Positions 46,003-58,100 are shown, counted from the stretch's first letter. The stretch: 64,000 bases of DNA from Cladorrhinum sp. PSN259 (GCA_033725935.1 MU867110.1:62001-126000), one strand, 5' to 3'. Made by a program: numbers and translations. Notes: generated by a model not told the origin, from the letters alone.

Positions 46003-48001
46003 TTAAAGTCCCAATAAGCTCATCTGCCTCCTTAGGGGACTGGCAGCATTACTGTTCTCCTCGCTCATATAGCACGCTGAGTCTGTATCAATATCCCAGC
46101 AGTTATCCTCTTCTTCTTCCTTTTCGGCACCGTCTGCGGCCGTATCAAAGCCCTTTTGCGTCGCCGCACGAGTGTTCCACCTCAACGTGCGGGAGACGCT
46201 GTCGAACCACTCGGTGTCCGTTCTCACGACGGTAGGGAATGGATATTGAGACGCAGTGATGGTAACGTGATCACCCTGCTTGAGCTCGACACGGCCTTTG
46301 CCGTCAAAAGCGCAGTAGGCAGTCGCGCGGCTGTTGCGCGGAACAGAAACGCGGAGAAGCATGGTATCTGAGAGAACCATAGGGCGGAACGAGAGGGTGT
46401 GTGGGCAAATAGGCGTGAGGAGGATGGCGGGAATGTCTGGGTGGACGAGAGAGCCACCAGCTGAGAGGGAGTATGCGGTTGATCCTGAAGCACTGTGTCA
46501 GAAGGCGGAAAAAATAATACCGTATCAGATGGAATGGAAAGGAAAACTTACCAGTCGGCGTAGAAAAGATACACCCGTCCGCCTGGACAACCGTCAAAAG
46601 CTCATTATCACCATACAACTCCAAGTTGGAGACGTAAGGCGACGGGCCACGGTCAATGACGAGCTCATTGAGGACCTCAAACTGCTCGCCCTCCTCCATC
46701 TCGTGCCCATTGGGAGTGTCACGGTACACGGTGCAAGTGAATCGCATGCGCAGATTGACGCGCATGCCTTCCTCGCCCATGATGCGGTTGAGATGGGACT
46801 TGTACTTCTCAAACTCGAAGGTAGTCAAGAAGCCGAGACTACCCAGGCTGAACGACAAGATTGGTGGCACGATGCGCTGGAACAGCCACGATGTGAAGAG
46901 CACAGTGCCGTCACCACCAAGGGTGAGAACCAGATCGAACTTCTCGGGTTGACTCCAGCACAGATCGGGGGTCCAGTACTTGAGCATATGCTCGAAGCGG
47001 GGATCATCTTCAATGATGCTGGGGGCATTGAAGCGTTTGGAGTGGCGGAGCTTGGCGTCTACGTAGACATTGACACCAACGTCAGACCCGTACCGTGGCG
47101 TTCGGAGGAGCCACTGCGCAAGTTCGCGTGTGAGAAGAACAAGTGTGTTGTCACGGGCCTTTGTCACAATCATGATGTTCTTGATGGCGCGCTTGATGGG
47201 GCGCCGTTGGAGCTGCCTAGAGACTTCTCGTACACTGCTGGCAGTCTGTACGAGGCGGGAGTGAGACATGTAATCGTCGTTCTTGATCTCCTCGAGCACC
47301 TTTTCGAAATCAACGGCATCGTCAAATTGGGTGTGGTAGAAGCATGGGGACTGCAGCGAAGGAAAAGCCGTGACTGGGGTCAGGTTCGCATGGTTAGAGC
47401 GGGAGTTCTGCTGGGCGGCGAGCCCGTTAAGGGCGTCGCATAGTTGCTGCGATGAAGAAGAAGCCGGGCGGTCCTTGTCGGAGCCCTGGAGGGCGCTATG
47501 CGCGCTGTGTGCGGACAACATGCCGGATAGAGAGAGAGCCTGGGGTTTGTTGTTGCGAGCCACCGAGGCCAGTGCTTTCATAATAGTCTGTCGCGGGACA
47601 GACTCGATCGACAGGGCGTTTTTGCGGTGGCCACGGGCAGTGGTAACAGTTGTTGTTGACTCAGGAGTTGTGGTGGTCACCGAGGGCGAGGGGCCTAAAG
47701 AAGGCGGCGCAGGAAAGGAGTCGACTTTGAGGCCACCATTGCGCAAAGGTCTTGTACTGTCGGACAGGGGCAGCGACGGCAGCGACGTGAAGCCAAATTC
47801 CGCAACATCAGGACTCAAAGTCTGGGGTAGATCGGAGATGGCGGACGAGGGTTTATTAACTCCATCCGAGAAGCACCGCTGGTCCAGTGGGGATAGTGGG
47901 AGTGGCAGGTCAGCGGGGTTCACGTTCAGGGTGTGGTCGCGGTTACTAAGGGCTGGGTGGATGGCAGCGGCCGATGTGGGCGACGAAATTGGGTCCGACA
48001 T
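46003..48001 (-). CDS. utr1: ATP-NAD kinase
   Basis: Two exons: 46552-48001 and 46003-46484 (67-nt intron); 643 aa. The first 210 or so residues are a Ser/Thr/Pro-rich disordered extension. The kinase core follows: RAIKNIMIVTKARDN, then LTLGGDGTVL (GGDGT at about 362-366, the catalytic and ATP-binding motif), SFSLGSLGFLTTFEF, NELVIDRGPSPYVSNLELY and VQADGCIFSTPTGSTAYSLS. The intron falls in the Gly codon of PTG|STAY, and the join restores this NAD-binding motif, followed by SAGGSLVHP. The tail is acidic (EKEEEEDNCWDIDTD). The enzyme phosphorylates NAD to NADP; length and extension match the UTR1 group of fungal NAD kinases. No mitochondrial signal is evident, unlike POS5. The Ser-rich N-terminus is a likely site of phosphorylation control. 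Confidence 0.95.
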
Positions 48002-51000
48002 GGTTGTTGGGTGCGGTGGGGTTCGTCTATTTTCGGTCCGCTGAGGGTTCAGTGAGTCTTGGTCTGGTTTTTAGCGAACTGCTGCAGCTCCCCTGTAGAT
48101 CCGAGCTGCTCTGCCTTTGACTTTGCGCAAGTCAACAAATCAACAGAGACAATGCGTGCACCGGGCACTCGGCGATCCGACGAAAGATCCGAAGAGGCGA
48201 AAGTCCAACAATACAAAACAGTGACTAAACAACCGTGCAGCACCGGATCTCGCGGAAACCCAGCGTGGCAGACCGCTTGTAGCTTGCAGCGTGCAGACTG
48301 CAGAACAAAATAAACTTGCTGGGCACTTCTCCCTTTGTGTAACTGATGCAACCCGGGAAACTGTCTTTCGACGTCACTGGGTGTAATCAAGCCGCCGGAA
48401 TTTGGAACGGAGCTAAGAATCTCGCCGTTCCGTGTCCTGCTCGGAGTATTTGTAACAAAGATCCTGTCGGAATCAGAGGTCAGCCACTGCAACAAATTGA
48501 TTATTCCTGTCAATGTCCTGGAACACAACCGACGAGACGGCCGGCATGGAAGCCGAAGGCCCTGCGGCACAACACAACATTTGTGTGTTGCGACAAATGC
48601 TGTGGTTTCCATAACCCGGCCTGTCCAGTCTAGCCGGTTGGGCGGCCATGCCTATGCGCACGAACAAGGGCCTGTGGCCCTCCTTTCAAATATCTTGATG
48701 CTCACCTCACACCCAGGGTCCGTACTCCGTAAATCCCCCACTTTCGGCAGTCGGGTGGTCCCCTCAGCGGATCTTTCCTGAAAATGGAAGGGATCGAAGA
48801 GAGCAGTATCGGGACGAGTTTACCGAGCGGGGTGCTCGCGCGATCTTGTGTCTCGGAGGGGTCAGTTGCGGATTTGGAGGGGTCCAACTGCTAGAACAAG
48901 TGTGCCCAGTGATTGAGGCTTCCGTGGTGTCGGGTGATGTGTGTGATCTGGGGTGCAGATTCTATAGTACTACCAAGAAAATGCCGTGCCGAATCGGTGA
49001 GACGGGCCTGGTGATAACGAAGGTGACGGTGGTGGGATTTGAAGCCAATGCACGAGATACCCAAGTGATACGGTGATGTCGGCGGCGATTGGACAATGGT
49101 CGAAATGGCCGAGAACGTTTGACGCCGAATGGATTGTAAAGATAGAATGAAGCCACCAGGGAACTAACAAATAGAAATTAAAAAGGAGGGAGTGTCAAGG
49201 TCGAAAGACAGAGGGTAATTTGATTAGAACTACCAGAGCTCTGTTTTCGATATCTGCTCCCGGAGCTAGAGAAGAAGAAAGAGGGTGAAAGGAAGGCAGA
49301 CGAGTTGGGTCATCAACGTGAGGACTGAAGGCCAAAGAGAGAAACCATCCCAATTGTCCAAACCTCGAGATGGGTTTAATATCTATCTGTGCAGAGATTA
49401 GCAACGCCGCAAGTCCCCAAACAGGAGGCAGGGGATGGATGTTGAGTTTGGTGAGTGAGGAGACATCGTGTCTGCAGCTGGTGGTCTCTCTAGAGCATCA
49501 TGACAGGGATCTTTGGAGGGGTTGAGGTACATTCAGGAGGTACCTGAACAGGCATGCCGGGGTCAACGTTAGCCTCCGCTCAAGCGTGGTGGTGGGGTTT
49601 TGGACTATCAGAGAAGTATGTACGTACCTTTTACACCAACGGAGGAGATACTTCCTTTCAAGTTTCCATACCATAGTGCAACCAGCACGGAAGCAAGCCG
49701 TGAAGGGAGATCGCACATTGCGTATCGCGGCAAAAGCTTTATTGCGTGCCTGCAGGTGGCGTGACAAAATGGAGCGAAGTATAGGCGTCAACTGTGACCG
49801 GTCCTGTTTCTTACCCAAGATCTAGGGCGCCTGCTTGGGCCTTGAGATAACATCGTGGTCCCGAAAATAGTGCAACACTAAGTACTGCTGATGGAGCCTC
49901 TGGTTGTTGACAAGATATCTGATGCATCACCATAAACTTGGCCCCTGTTTACCTACTGCAATCAAGATGATAGGGGCTAAGGCTTGACATGGCATACGTA
50001 ATGAAGCGGAAAACCGGCAATGTCAATGGTCGATAGAGCTGGGTTTAGTTGTCTTGCAAGGAGTATGTACCATAGTAGTAAGCGGCACGTAACTCAGAAG
50101 ACTCCGTATGCGAGTCTCAAGTTGCCTCCGCGATGCTGGGGTCTGCAGGCGAGCGGGCTTGGGGTAGTGGATGATGTTGGTGCGGCATAACCCTGACGGC
50201 TCGGATTTCCAGCGCTGGTAAACCCCCAAGCAGCTCAGGTCAGATGCCAACTGCACAGGGGATCGACACCAATGGTCCGTTATGCGCGTCCAAGCAGCCG
50301 CATTACAAACAACCGTCTCCTGCTTCGATCCTGCTTCGATCCTGCGATTCTCCAAATGTTTGGAAACTTTGACAACGAATTGAGTGCCAGCTTGGCACCC
50401 CGAGGCTTCATCTTAGCATTTGTTTGGCCGGCTGGGCAGACACATCCGTTGTCTGTCTCGTGCAAATCAAGCAGGGGTAAACCACCCGCTCTTTCCGATG
50501 AGGATGAGGGATACAGTCCAGTCCGGATGATAGCCCTGAGAGTCCACCTTCGAGGGTGTCTTGAGGAGCATGAGTCGATAATCTGCGCGTGGTGTTTGAA
50601 TGTGTTCCAGCAGTATCCACACAGTTCACCGATTCTCACCCACAAGGTTTCCTCCGCCCAAAGTTCGGGAACACGCCCGTACTATGGTAATCATTCGGGC
50701 CTTCAAGCGCCCCGGTTTTGACGTTGCATCCATTACACCTTGCAGCGACCCATCAGAATGCTCTGAGAATGGCGGTGTTCGGGAACTCAGGGTCCTGGTG
50801 AAAGGAGAGAGAGACAAAGATAAGATGAAACATGGCCATGGCCCGCTAAAGGGCAATCCCAAACGCGGCCGTGCGGGAAGACCCACCAACGTTTGAAGAT
50901 GGCGACACTTGCTACCATCACAACAGACACGTTGACAAGGGGAAGAAAAATTGGAAAACGGTAAAACTCCCAAAAGGGGGCGATATGTTTGTTCTTGGTG

Positions 51001-51339
51001 AATTCTCCTTCAATCAGACCAAGTATACGTTTGCCGTGGTCAACTGCCGATTGCTGATATGCGGCCGCGTTACCGCACAGCGATTCAGGCTGACTCCTTG
51101 GGAACCATGCTTCTATGCTTCCAACCCTCCCGTTCTTCCACATCCTGTCTTCTGTAGATCCCGCGCGGGCTTTGTCCGCATGGGTTGTTATAACCATATC
51201 GATGATGGCGCGTCTGGAGTGTGACGGGAGCTTTCGCGGCGGCTCAAACCTAGGGGTTTTCCCCATATACATTGAGCATCGGGCCATTCTAGCCCTCCCA
51301 CTTCGCAAGACGAGACAAACTCGGCCTCAAATTGCCGCT
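48002..51339. other. Gene-poor intergenic region, 3.3 kb
   Basis: It lies upstream of the NAD kinase start and downstream of RRP46. The longest frames (187 codons at 48049-48612 minus, 173 codons at 50787-51308 minus) have random-looking composition. A short direct repeat (TGCTTCGATCC twice) lies at about 50327-50348. No supported gene; non-coding RNA or a long NAD kinase 5' leader is possible. Confidence 0.5.
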
Positions 51340-52235
51340 TCACTTCCAATGAAGGTCAGCGGCCACCTTCGACTCCATGGTAGACCGAAGGAAGTGGCGC
51401 ATATCTGGACCGGCGGCAGTTTCCTCATCGAGGGCCATCTCCATCCCATCCTTTGCAGGCACTGAATGGCAACAGACCTTCTTCGCGGCTACATAGACAT
51501 CGTCCCACTCCTTCACGGTAAAGTCTCCTTCGCTCTCGGCGAGAAGCAGTTCATCGTGAGACGTGAAGGCCAGCACATGAACCGACTGGGCGATCTCGAT
51601 CTCCCGTGGAGAAGGATCTATGACGGTCTTCTTAACGCCATCCTGGAGTACTACAGCTACAGCCGTGGCGGCTGCTGTTGCTTTCATCGGCACGCCGGCT
51701 GACAGCAGGGCCAGGACAGCTGTCTGAAACAGGGCTGGCATGATAGCAAAGTTCTGCCACACAATCATCATTAGCGGATTCTGATGGATCATATTGAGAA
51801 GGGAATTATCGCTCACCAGGTTGCCCTGAACAAGTTTGGTGTTCACATAATCGTTCTCTGGTGTGTCCTCGACTTGAAGGACGATCTGGATAAGAGAGCG
51901 GGGGAAATTCTTGACGAGAATGATGTGAGCTAGTGAAGACTGCAGGATGGATTCGAGGTGTCGTTCTCGTGTGCCTATATACCCAAGCGAACTGGCTGTG
52001 AGAAGAGACGGTCTTGTTAGGTGCGGCAGAATGCGGAGCTCTCACCTCCAACCCCTGCGGCCGGTCGTACGACGACATCGACATGTGCCTGATACGGGTT
52101 CTCGTCCTTCCGCTGAGCTTCGATGGGTCCATTAACTGAGGCAGTCACTGTGTATCCTGCATGTGAATATTTTGCAGACCCATCTGCGCGGGGCAGAACT
52201 CCCAGCGCTGCCTCTGGCTCTGATGTTGCCGTCAT
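51340..52235 (-). CDS. rrp46: Exosome ring subunit RRP46 (RNase PH fold)
   Basis: Three exons: 52046-52235, 51817-51974 and 51340-51753; 253 aa. The RNase PH-like domain is clear: LPRADGSAKYSHAGYTVTAS, NGPIEAQRKDENPYQAHVDV, VVRPAAGVGGTRERHLES, NFPRSLIQIVLQVEDTP and DYVNTKLVQGNL, then NFAIMPALFQTAVLALLSAG. Rrp46 is one of six PH-fold proteins of the exosome ring, which threads RNA toward the Rrp44 nuclease for 3'-to-5' decay and processing in nucleus and cytoplasm; eukaryotic ring subunits are usually inactive. Introns are 71 nt and 63 nt; the second is in frame and stop-free, and leaving it in would insert 21 residues into a conserved region. The start at 52235 is the first ATG after upstream in-frame codons lacking one. 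The promoter is shared with the PTPA gene. Confidence 0.94.
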
Positions 52236-52579
52236 ATTAAGATAAGAGTTCTTGATGAATGGGAGAATGCTTGCAAGTCTGATGGACAAGGCTATGAGAA
52301 TGGGGTCTTTTCTTTTCTTGAAGTTTTGGTGTCAGGTTCCGATGAGCACCAAATTCAATGGGCCGATTGGCTCTTCGTGCCCCGCATTTTAGTGCCACCC
52401 CGGCGAACACTCGTTGCCCATTTGCAGGGATCTCACTGCAACCACAGCGAATGCCATCAGTCGATTTGCGCCTCCTCATAGCTTCCAATGGTCTCAGACC
52501 CGGAACTTCGAAACCAAGATCATTCAAAAAGGTTTAAACGAATATCAATTCTCGCACCATTTTCAGCATTTGACGAGTC
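52236..52579. promoter_or_regulatory. Divergent promoter of RRP46 and PTPA
   Basis: 344 bp separate the two start codons, so core promoters and leaders of both genes must overlap or sit back to back. It contains a CCAAT box (separate entry) near the centre. Confidence 0.75.
52363..52370 (-). promoter_or_regulatory. CCAAT box
   Basis: CCGATTGG on the plus strand reads CCAATCGG on the minus strand, matching the CCAATCA/G-type core bound by the fungal HAP (CBC) complex. It lies about 130 bp upstream of RRP46 and 210 bp upstream of PTPA. Confidence 0.5.
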
Positions 52580-54010
52580 ATGGCTTCGTCATCAATCACC
52601 AGTCCGGATGCGGTAGCAGAATCAGAACCGAAGGGTCCAACACAGGACCCCGCGCCGTCAGCATCGTCATCTATATCATCAACCACCGTAGGCCCCCGGA
52701 CCGGTTCCGGGCCAAGCCCGTCCACTGTCGGCAGTTCCATCCCACCTCTCCAAGGCCGGATCCCGAAGCTTGAGCCCCGGCGCCGTAAACCCGCCGAACC
52801 CAGTAACCAAGTCCCGGCGCCCGAGACCCCTCCGGCCCCCCCTCTCCCGGACCTCTCCTCACTCACCTTCAAAATTCCAACCCGCCGCATCCTCTCACCC
52901 AAGGATCACGACCTCTTCCTCTCCTCCCCAACATACATTCTCATTCTCTCATTTATTTTACGCCTCTCTGAGTCCGTCACGGACCGACCCATCTCCTCAG
53001 CCCCTCTGGACTCCGTTTCTCCAACCGTCACCCACCTCCTCTCCATCCTCACAGAAATCGAAACCCTCTGCCGGGACTCTCCACCCTCAGATCAAGGCGG
53101 CTCTCGCTTCGGCAACAAGACCTTCCGCCTCTTCCTAGACAAGGTCAAATTCCGCTCATCCCAATGGCAATCCTCATTCCCCCAACCTCCCCCTGAGGAC
53201 TCCATCCCAGAAATCCAAACGTACCTCCTCCACTCCTTCGGCAACCGCGCCAGGATCGACTACGGCTCGGGTCACGAACTAAACTTCTTCATGTACCTCC
53301 TCTGCCTTACCCAACTCCGCGTGCTCGCCCCTTCCGACTTCCCGGCTTTAGTCCTCAGGGTATTCACCAAGTACCTCCAAGTAATGCGCCTGATCCAACT
53401 GACATACTACCTCGAACCCGCCGGCTCCCACGGAGTCTGGGGTCTGGACGACTACCAGTTCCTCCCCTTCCTTTTCGGCGCAGCCCAGCTCTTACACCAC
53501 CCCTACATCACCCCGCGCTCGATCCACCAGGAACTGACCCTGGAAGAATCGTCAGACGATTACTTGTACCTAGACCAGGTTTCCTTCGTAAATAGCACCA
53601 AAACGGTAAAGGGACTACGATGGCACAGCCCGATGCTGGACGACATTTCCGCCTCGAAGAACTGGGCCAAAATCGAGGGGGGGATGCGCAAAATGTTTGT
53701 CTCGGAGGTTCTGAAGAAATTACCCGTCATGCAGCACTTTTTGTTTGGCAGCTTGATACCGGCAGCCGAGGGGATGAGCGAGATGGCACCGAGACAAAAC
53801 GCTGATGATGAAAATGAGGACGAGGAGTTGGAAGGCGACATTGAAGTGTTTGACGATACAGAAGGAAAACGCCACGTGCATCAGCAGAGCGTCGGGTGGG
53901 GTGATTGCTGCGGTATCAAGGTTCCCAGCAGTTTGGCCGCCGCTGAGGAGATGAGGAAGAGAGGAGGGCCGGGAGGAGGTCAGACGCTGAGGAGGATACC
54001 GTTTGATTAA
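52580..54010 (+). CDS. rrd1: PP2A phosphatase activator, peptidyl-prolyl isomerase (PTPA/RRD1)
   Basis: Single exon, 476 aa. The first 95 or so residues are a Ser/Pro-rich disordered extension. The PTPA domain then begins at FKIPTRRILSPKDHDLFLSS and contains FGNKTFRLFLDKV, LLHSFGNRARIDYGSGHELNF, LRVFTKYLQVMRLIQLTYYLEPAGSHGVWGLDDY, FLPFLFGAAQL and HSPMLDDIS, all signature blocks of the family. The protein binds the catalytic subunit of PP2A-type phosphatases and loads them into an active metal-bound state. The acidic stretch (DDENEDEELEGD) near the C-terminus and the final Gly-rich part are low complexity. The extension and tail fit the RRD1 (activator 1) group better than RRD2. It is divergently transcribed from RRP46. 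Confidence 0.95.
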   Translation: MASSSITSPDAVAESEPKGPTQDPAPSASSSISSTTVGPRTGSGPSPSTVGSSIPPLQGRIPKLEPRRRKPAEPSNQVPAPETPPAPPLPDLSSLTFKIPTRRILSPKDHDLFLSSPTYILILSFILRLSESVTDRPISSAPLDSVSPTVTHLLSILTEIETLCRDSPPSDQGGSRFGNKTFRLFLDKVKFRSSQWQSSFPQPPPEDSIPEIQTYLLHSFGNRARIDYGSGHELNFFMYLLCLTQLRVLAPSDFPALVLRVFTKYLQVMRLIQLTYYLEPAGSHGVWGLDDYQFLPFLFGAAQLLHHPYITPRSIHQELTLEESSDDYLYLDQVSFVNSTKTVKGLRWHSPMLDDISASKNWAKIEGGMRKMFVSEVLKKLPVMQHFLFGSLIPAAEGMSEMAPRQNADDENEDEELEGDIEVFDDTEGKRHVHQQSVGWGDCCGIKVPSSLAAAEEMRKRGGPGGGQTLRRIPFD

Positions 54011-55161
54011 ACTCTTAAAAGTATTTAATTTTAATTTTGAGGCTGTCAGAAGGGGGTGTTTCTGAATTAAAGAAGCCAAAAAAAGGGTTGTCAGTCCAAA
54101 AGTTTTGGGGTTTCTTGCAATTATAGTATTAGGAACGGCCAAGGCAAAGGGGGGGGGGGGGGGGGACTCTGTTTAAAACCAATATGGTTACGGAGGTAAA
54201 AAGGAGGCGAAAAAATATAACTTAAGAGTCCATCCATGGATTGTATCCTATAACTCTTAACTAGCTACATAGGTTAGTAGCCAATGACATGATGTCGTAC
54301 AAGTGTTGGTGCTGCTGCTTCGTTGAAATACTTTCCACATTGTGTCTTGGATCACATTCAACCTCATGATCGCACGCTCTTATTCACTTACAAGCAAGGG
54401 ACATTTTCTTCGTACACAATATAACGCTTGAATGGAATCACAGCCATCACATAACTTACTTACCAGCTATGGAACCCTTCCTTGTCAGTATAAACACACA
54501 AAAAAAAAGCCTTTCAAGTTCTTATTACCCTTGGGTGTTCATTTCTATCAAACCCTCTTAACAACTCAAAAACAAAACACACTAAGTCTAATCATCATCA
54601 TCATCATCATCATCAAAAAAGAAAGAAGGAAAGGAAAAAGTAGAAAACGAAAAAAAGAAAAGAAAGAAAAAGGGTTCCCCTAGCCGTCATGTATCATAAA
54701 CCCAATCCAGTAAGTGAGTGGTACTGTAACAGAACACAACACGCATGGCCTTTCATCAATGAATCTAATGTCTCCAGAACGACGACACCACACTCACTGC
54801 TCAATGGCACCAAAAAAAAAAAAAAAAAAACCCTCCACAGTCATCACCACCACTTGTTATTCTCTAAACGACACGCACCAAACCAATCTTTGCCTATAAC
54901 CCCGCCCAACCCCTTTTTTATCTTTTAATGCAATCAGAACAAACAGAGCCCAAGAGACAAAAAAAGAAAGCAAAAAGGAGAAAAGCCAATTGACCCAGCC
55001 TGATCTATGTACTCAATGAAAAGCAGGAGGTATCAAAGTAAAGGTCGTCAACAAAGAAAACTAATAAATAAACCTCCGAGACAGAAGAAAAAAGCTATAA
55101 GACATGAAAACAACATAAAAGTCATGGTTCAAAGAACATAGAGAATCATGCAATCCATCCA
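54011..55161. other. Intergenic between convergent genes, with homopolymers
   Basis: 1.15 kb with a 16-nt G run (54150-54165), an ATC repeat (about 54591-54613) and an A run of about 19 nt (about 54811-54829). It probably holds both 3' UTRs. No gene seen. Confidence 0.55.
54150..54165. repeat. Poly-G run, 16 nt
   Basis: Sixteen consecutive G on the plus strand, about 140 bp past the PTPA stop codon; prone to length variation and sequencing error. Confidence 0.9.
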
Positions 55162-58100
55162 TCACTCAACCGACGAATCGTCCAAAGACTCCTCTGGAGT
55201 ATGACAACAGCTACCCGGCCCCGAAGCCGAGGGCTCGCTCTTGGACTGAACCCTTCTCGAATAATAAGGGTACTTTGGACCCTCCCACTCGGACTTCTTA
55301 TGGTTGTATTTGTTTGGAATTCCAGCATTTTCTTTTCTGAGTATGGTGTCACCAAAATATGCCCGCTTGGCTTCCTCCCGTGATTTGGGTGTGGGCGGTG
55401 ACTCGAATCTTGTCTTCAGCAAGGGCTTCTTGATGGGAGACGAGGGAATGGGTGCTTGACGAGAATGATAGAACTGATATGGCGCGGGCATCATGACAAC
55501 CGGCGCAGCGTAAAAATGAACCTGCTGAGGATGAATAGAGGGTGCAAGGGGGGTTGCTAAGGCTGGTTTTGGTAGAGGCGCTGATCGGACAGGACTGTTG
55601 CCGCTTGCAGCAGTTGTCCCGCTATCGAAGAAGCCTGAGCTGTCAGTCGAAATGTCCAGTACATGTCTCACTGGACTCGAGGTAGCTGTATCGAAACGAG
55701 GAGTAAACGTTGGAGCATCCGGATTAAGCCGTGATCCCTACACAGTTGGGGTTAGAAAAGAAGGCAGGTAGGTAGACAGAACCCAGCCAAAGGATGTATA
55801 TGCAAATAGATAGATAATACATGCTTCAACGGATTCCATCTATCATACCTCTTTCTTATGGCCCGAGGGTTTGGAGTTCTCGTCTCCAACAGAACTCTCA
55901 TTGCCACTCAAAGAGCTGCTGTTCTGCTGTCCGTTCGGTTGCGTGCCGAGTACGGGATTGCTCTTGACTTTGGCAAGCTCTGAGTTGGTTGCCTCTGGGG
56001 TCAAATCATTGACGATGTTTGGCGCCTTTCGTCCCTTTCCCTTCGGCTTGTCTTCGGTTTCGGTGGCTTCCTTGTCTTTCGGCTTGACGAAAATCTGTTT
56101 TGACCAGAGGTCGGCGTATTTGCCGTCTTTCCGTGAAATAAGCTCCTCGTGACTGCCTTGCTCAACAATCTCTCCGCCACCGACAACAATAATGTGATCA
56201 GCATTCATGATTGTAGACAAACGATGACTACATCGGAGGTCAGCAACGGCTTTCTGTTATCATCCGAGTTCACCAGTACTTACGCAACAATGAATGTGGT
56301 CCGGCCCTCACAAAGCTTACGCAAAGCTTCTTGAATCTTCTGCTCCGTCTCGGTGTCGACAGCGCTTGTGGCCTCGTCAAGAAGTACGATTGCCGGTCGT
56401 TTCAGGATGGCCCGCGCAATTGCCACTCTCTGCAGCTCACCTCCGGAGAGTTTCACGCCGCGTTCACCAACTCGGGTTTGGTATCCTGTACCTCCAGGTC
56501 AGCTTAGAAGTTCCAAGGTGCAAGAGCATATTGTCATTTTACCATCAGTGAAGCCGATGATCTGCTCATGGATACTAGCAGCTCTGCAAGCCTCATAGAC
56601 CTCTTCGTCTGTTGCTGACAGCTTGGCATACCGAACATTGTTCATGATAGTATCGTCGAACAGAATAGGAGCCTGTGGTACAATGCCAATCTGGGCTCGC
56701 AGGCTGCAACACACTGTTAGTCGGGTATATAAAGTGGATGGTGTTTGGATGCATACCTGAATAAATCAACATCGCGAATATCCTGCCCGTCAATCTCAAT
56801 TGAACCCTCAGTTACGTCGTAGAAGCGATCCAGCAGCTTGAGAATGGTCGATTTGCCAGCCCCTGTAGCGCCTACAAATGCCACTGTCATGCCCGGTGTC
56901 GCCTCGAAATTGATATTCTTTAGGATCTGTTTCTGGTGGTCGTAGGAGAAAGAGACATGATCAAAACGGACTCGCCCGGCCTGGAAATGCAATGGTCCTG
57001 CTCCCTCTTTGTTTTTGATGGTCGGTTTTGTCTGCATGATCTCTAGGAGCTGTTCAGCGTGAATCAGATCTCTCGAGATGCTCTTACCAAGACCAGCAAA
57101 GAATGTGAGAGGCGCGACTAACTGAGCCCAGTAAGTCAAAAGCATGATGAATTGACCAGCCGTGGCCTCGCCATGGGTGACCTGGTACACGGCCAAGAAT
57201 GCGCCCGCGAGAAGGCCCGAGAGGAGCACGAGGAACTGGAAGGCATACGCAAGGATATAACCGAAATAGACCTTCTGGGTCTTGGTAACCCGGTCCTTGA
57301 CGGCTTCTGAGTATCGCCCCTCCTCGTGTCCGACTTGGTTGAAGCAAGTAACTGTTGACCATCCTTGTATGCCTGCCTGACGGACATAGTGTTCTTTGAA
57401 CCAAGCGCTAACTTCGCCTCTGCGAGCATCCTTCAGCTTCGAAATCATGTGTGTGGCGATATATAAGAACACGGCTGCAGTAGCTATCGTGATGAAACCC
57501 TCGTACGGGCCAAATGTAATTGACAAATAAATGAACGCGATAGTCATGTCAATGAGCATCGGAAATGCTCGAAAGCATATCGATTCGAGCATGTTGGAGA
57601 TACTCTGACCAGACTGTATAGCCATCATGATGTCAGAGGAACTCTTTGTATCATGAAAATCGGACGAGAGGTTGAGCACGTGAGAGTATGCCGCGGTACT
57701 CATGGCGTCGAAGGAGTAGAACTCGACCGGAATCCAAAGCCACTGACGAAGAAGTGACAAGCCTGCTTCGGAGCCAACCAGCTTGAGACCCGCAAAGATG
57801 AGCACTTCGGTCCAAGGGCTCCTGCCATTGGTCTGGTTGAGACTGTCAATGATTATACCTAGCTGGCGAGGAATGAGGACATTGATGGCGTTCATAGCGA
57901 GCAAGCAAACGCCGACTAAAACAACGCGAATCTGAAGAGAGCGGTGGTTTACCGGCCAAACATAGGGGAAAAAGATCTATGCATCGTATTGTTAGTCATG
58001 TTTCAGGAACAAGCAACGTCTTTTCGTCTTATTAAACGTACCATGAAGCTTTTGGCATACGTAACCCAGTTGCCCTTTTCCTTCAGCCGTTTCTCCATTG

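Noticed and set aside
46334..47443. 369-codon plus-strand frame
   Set aside because: Antisense shadow of the NAD kinase coding sequence, which is identified by its motifs.
48049..48612. 187-codon minus-strand frame upstream of NAD kinase
   Set aside because: Composition and codon pattern look random, no domain or signal is visible, and it lies where the NAD kinase promoter and leader are expected.
50787..51308. 173-codon minus-strand frame after RRP46
   Set aside because: It begins at a TTG, not ATG, and shows no conserved features; probably RRP46 3' flank.
55162..55737. The PAM2-containing exon as a separate small gene
   Set aside because: An in-frame stop lies directly before it with no ATG ahead of the motif, and a good acceptor in matching phase joins it to the ABC gene. 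An alternative promoter cannot be fully excluded.
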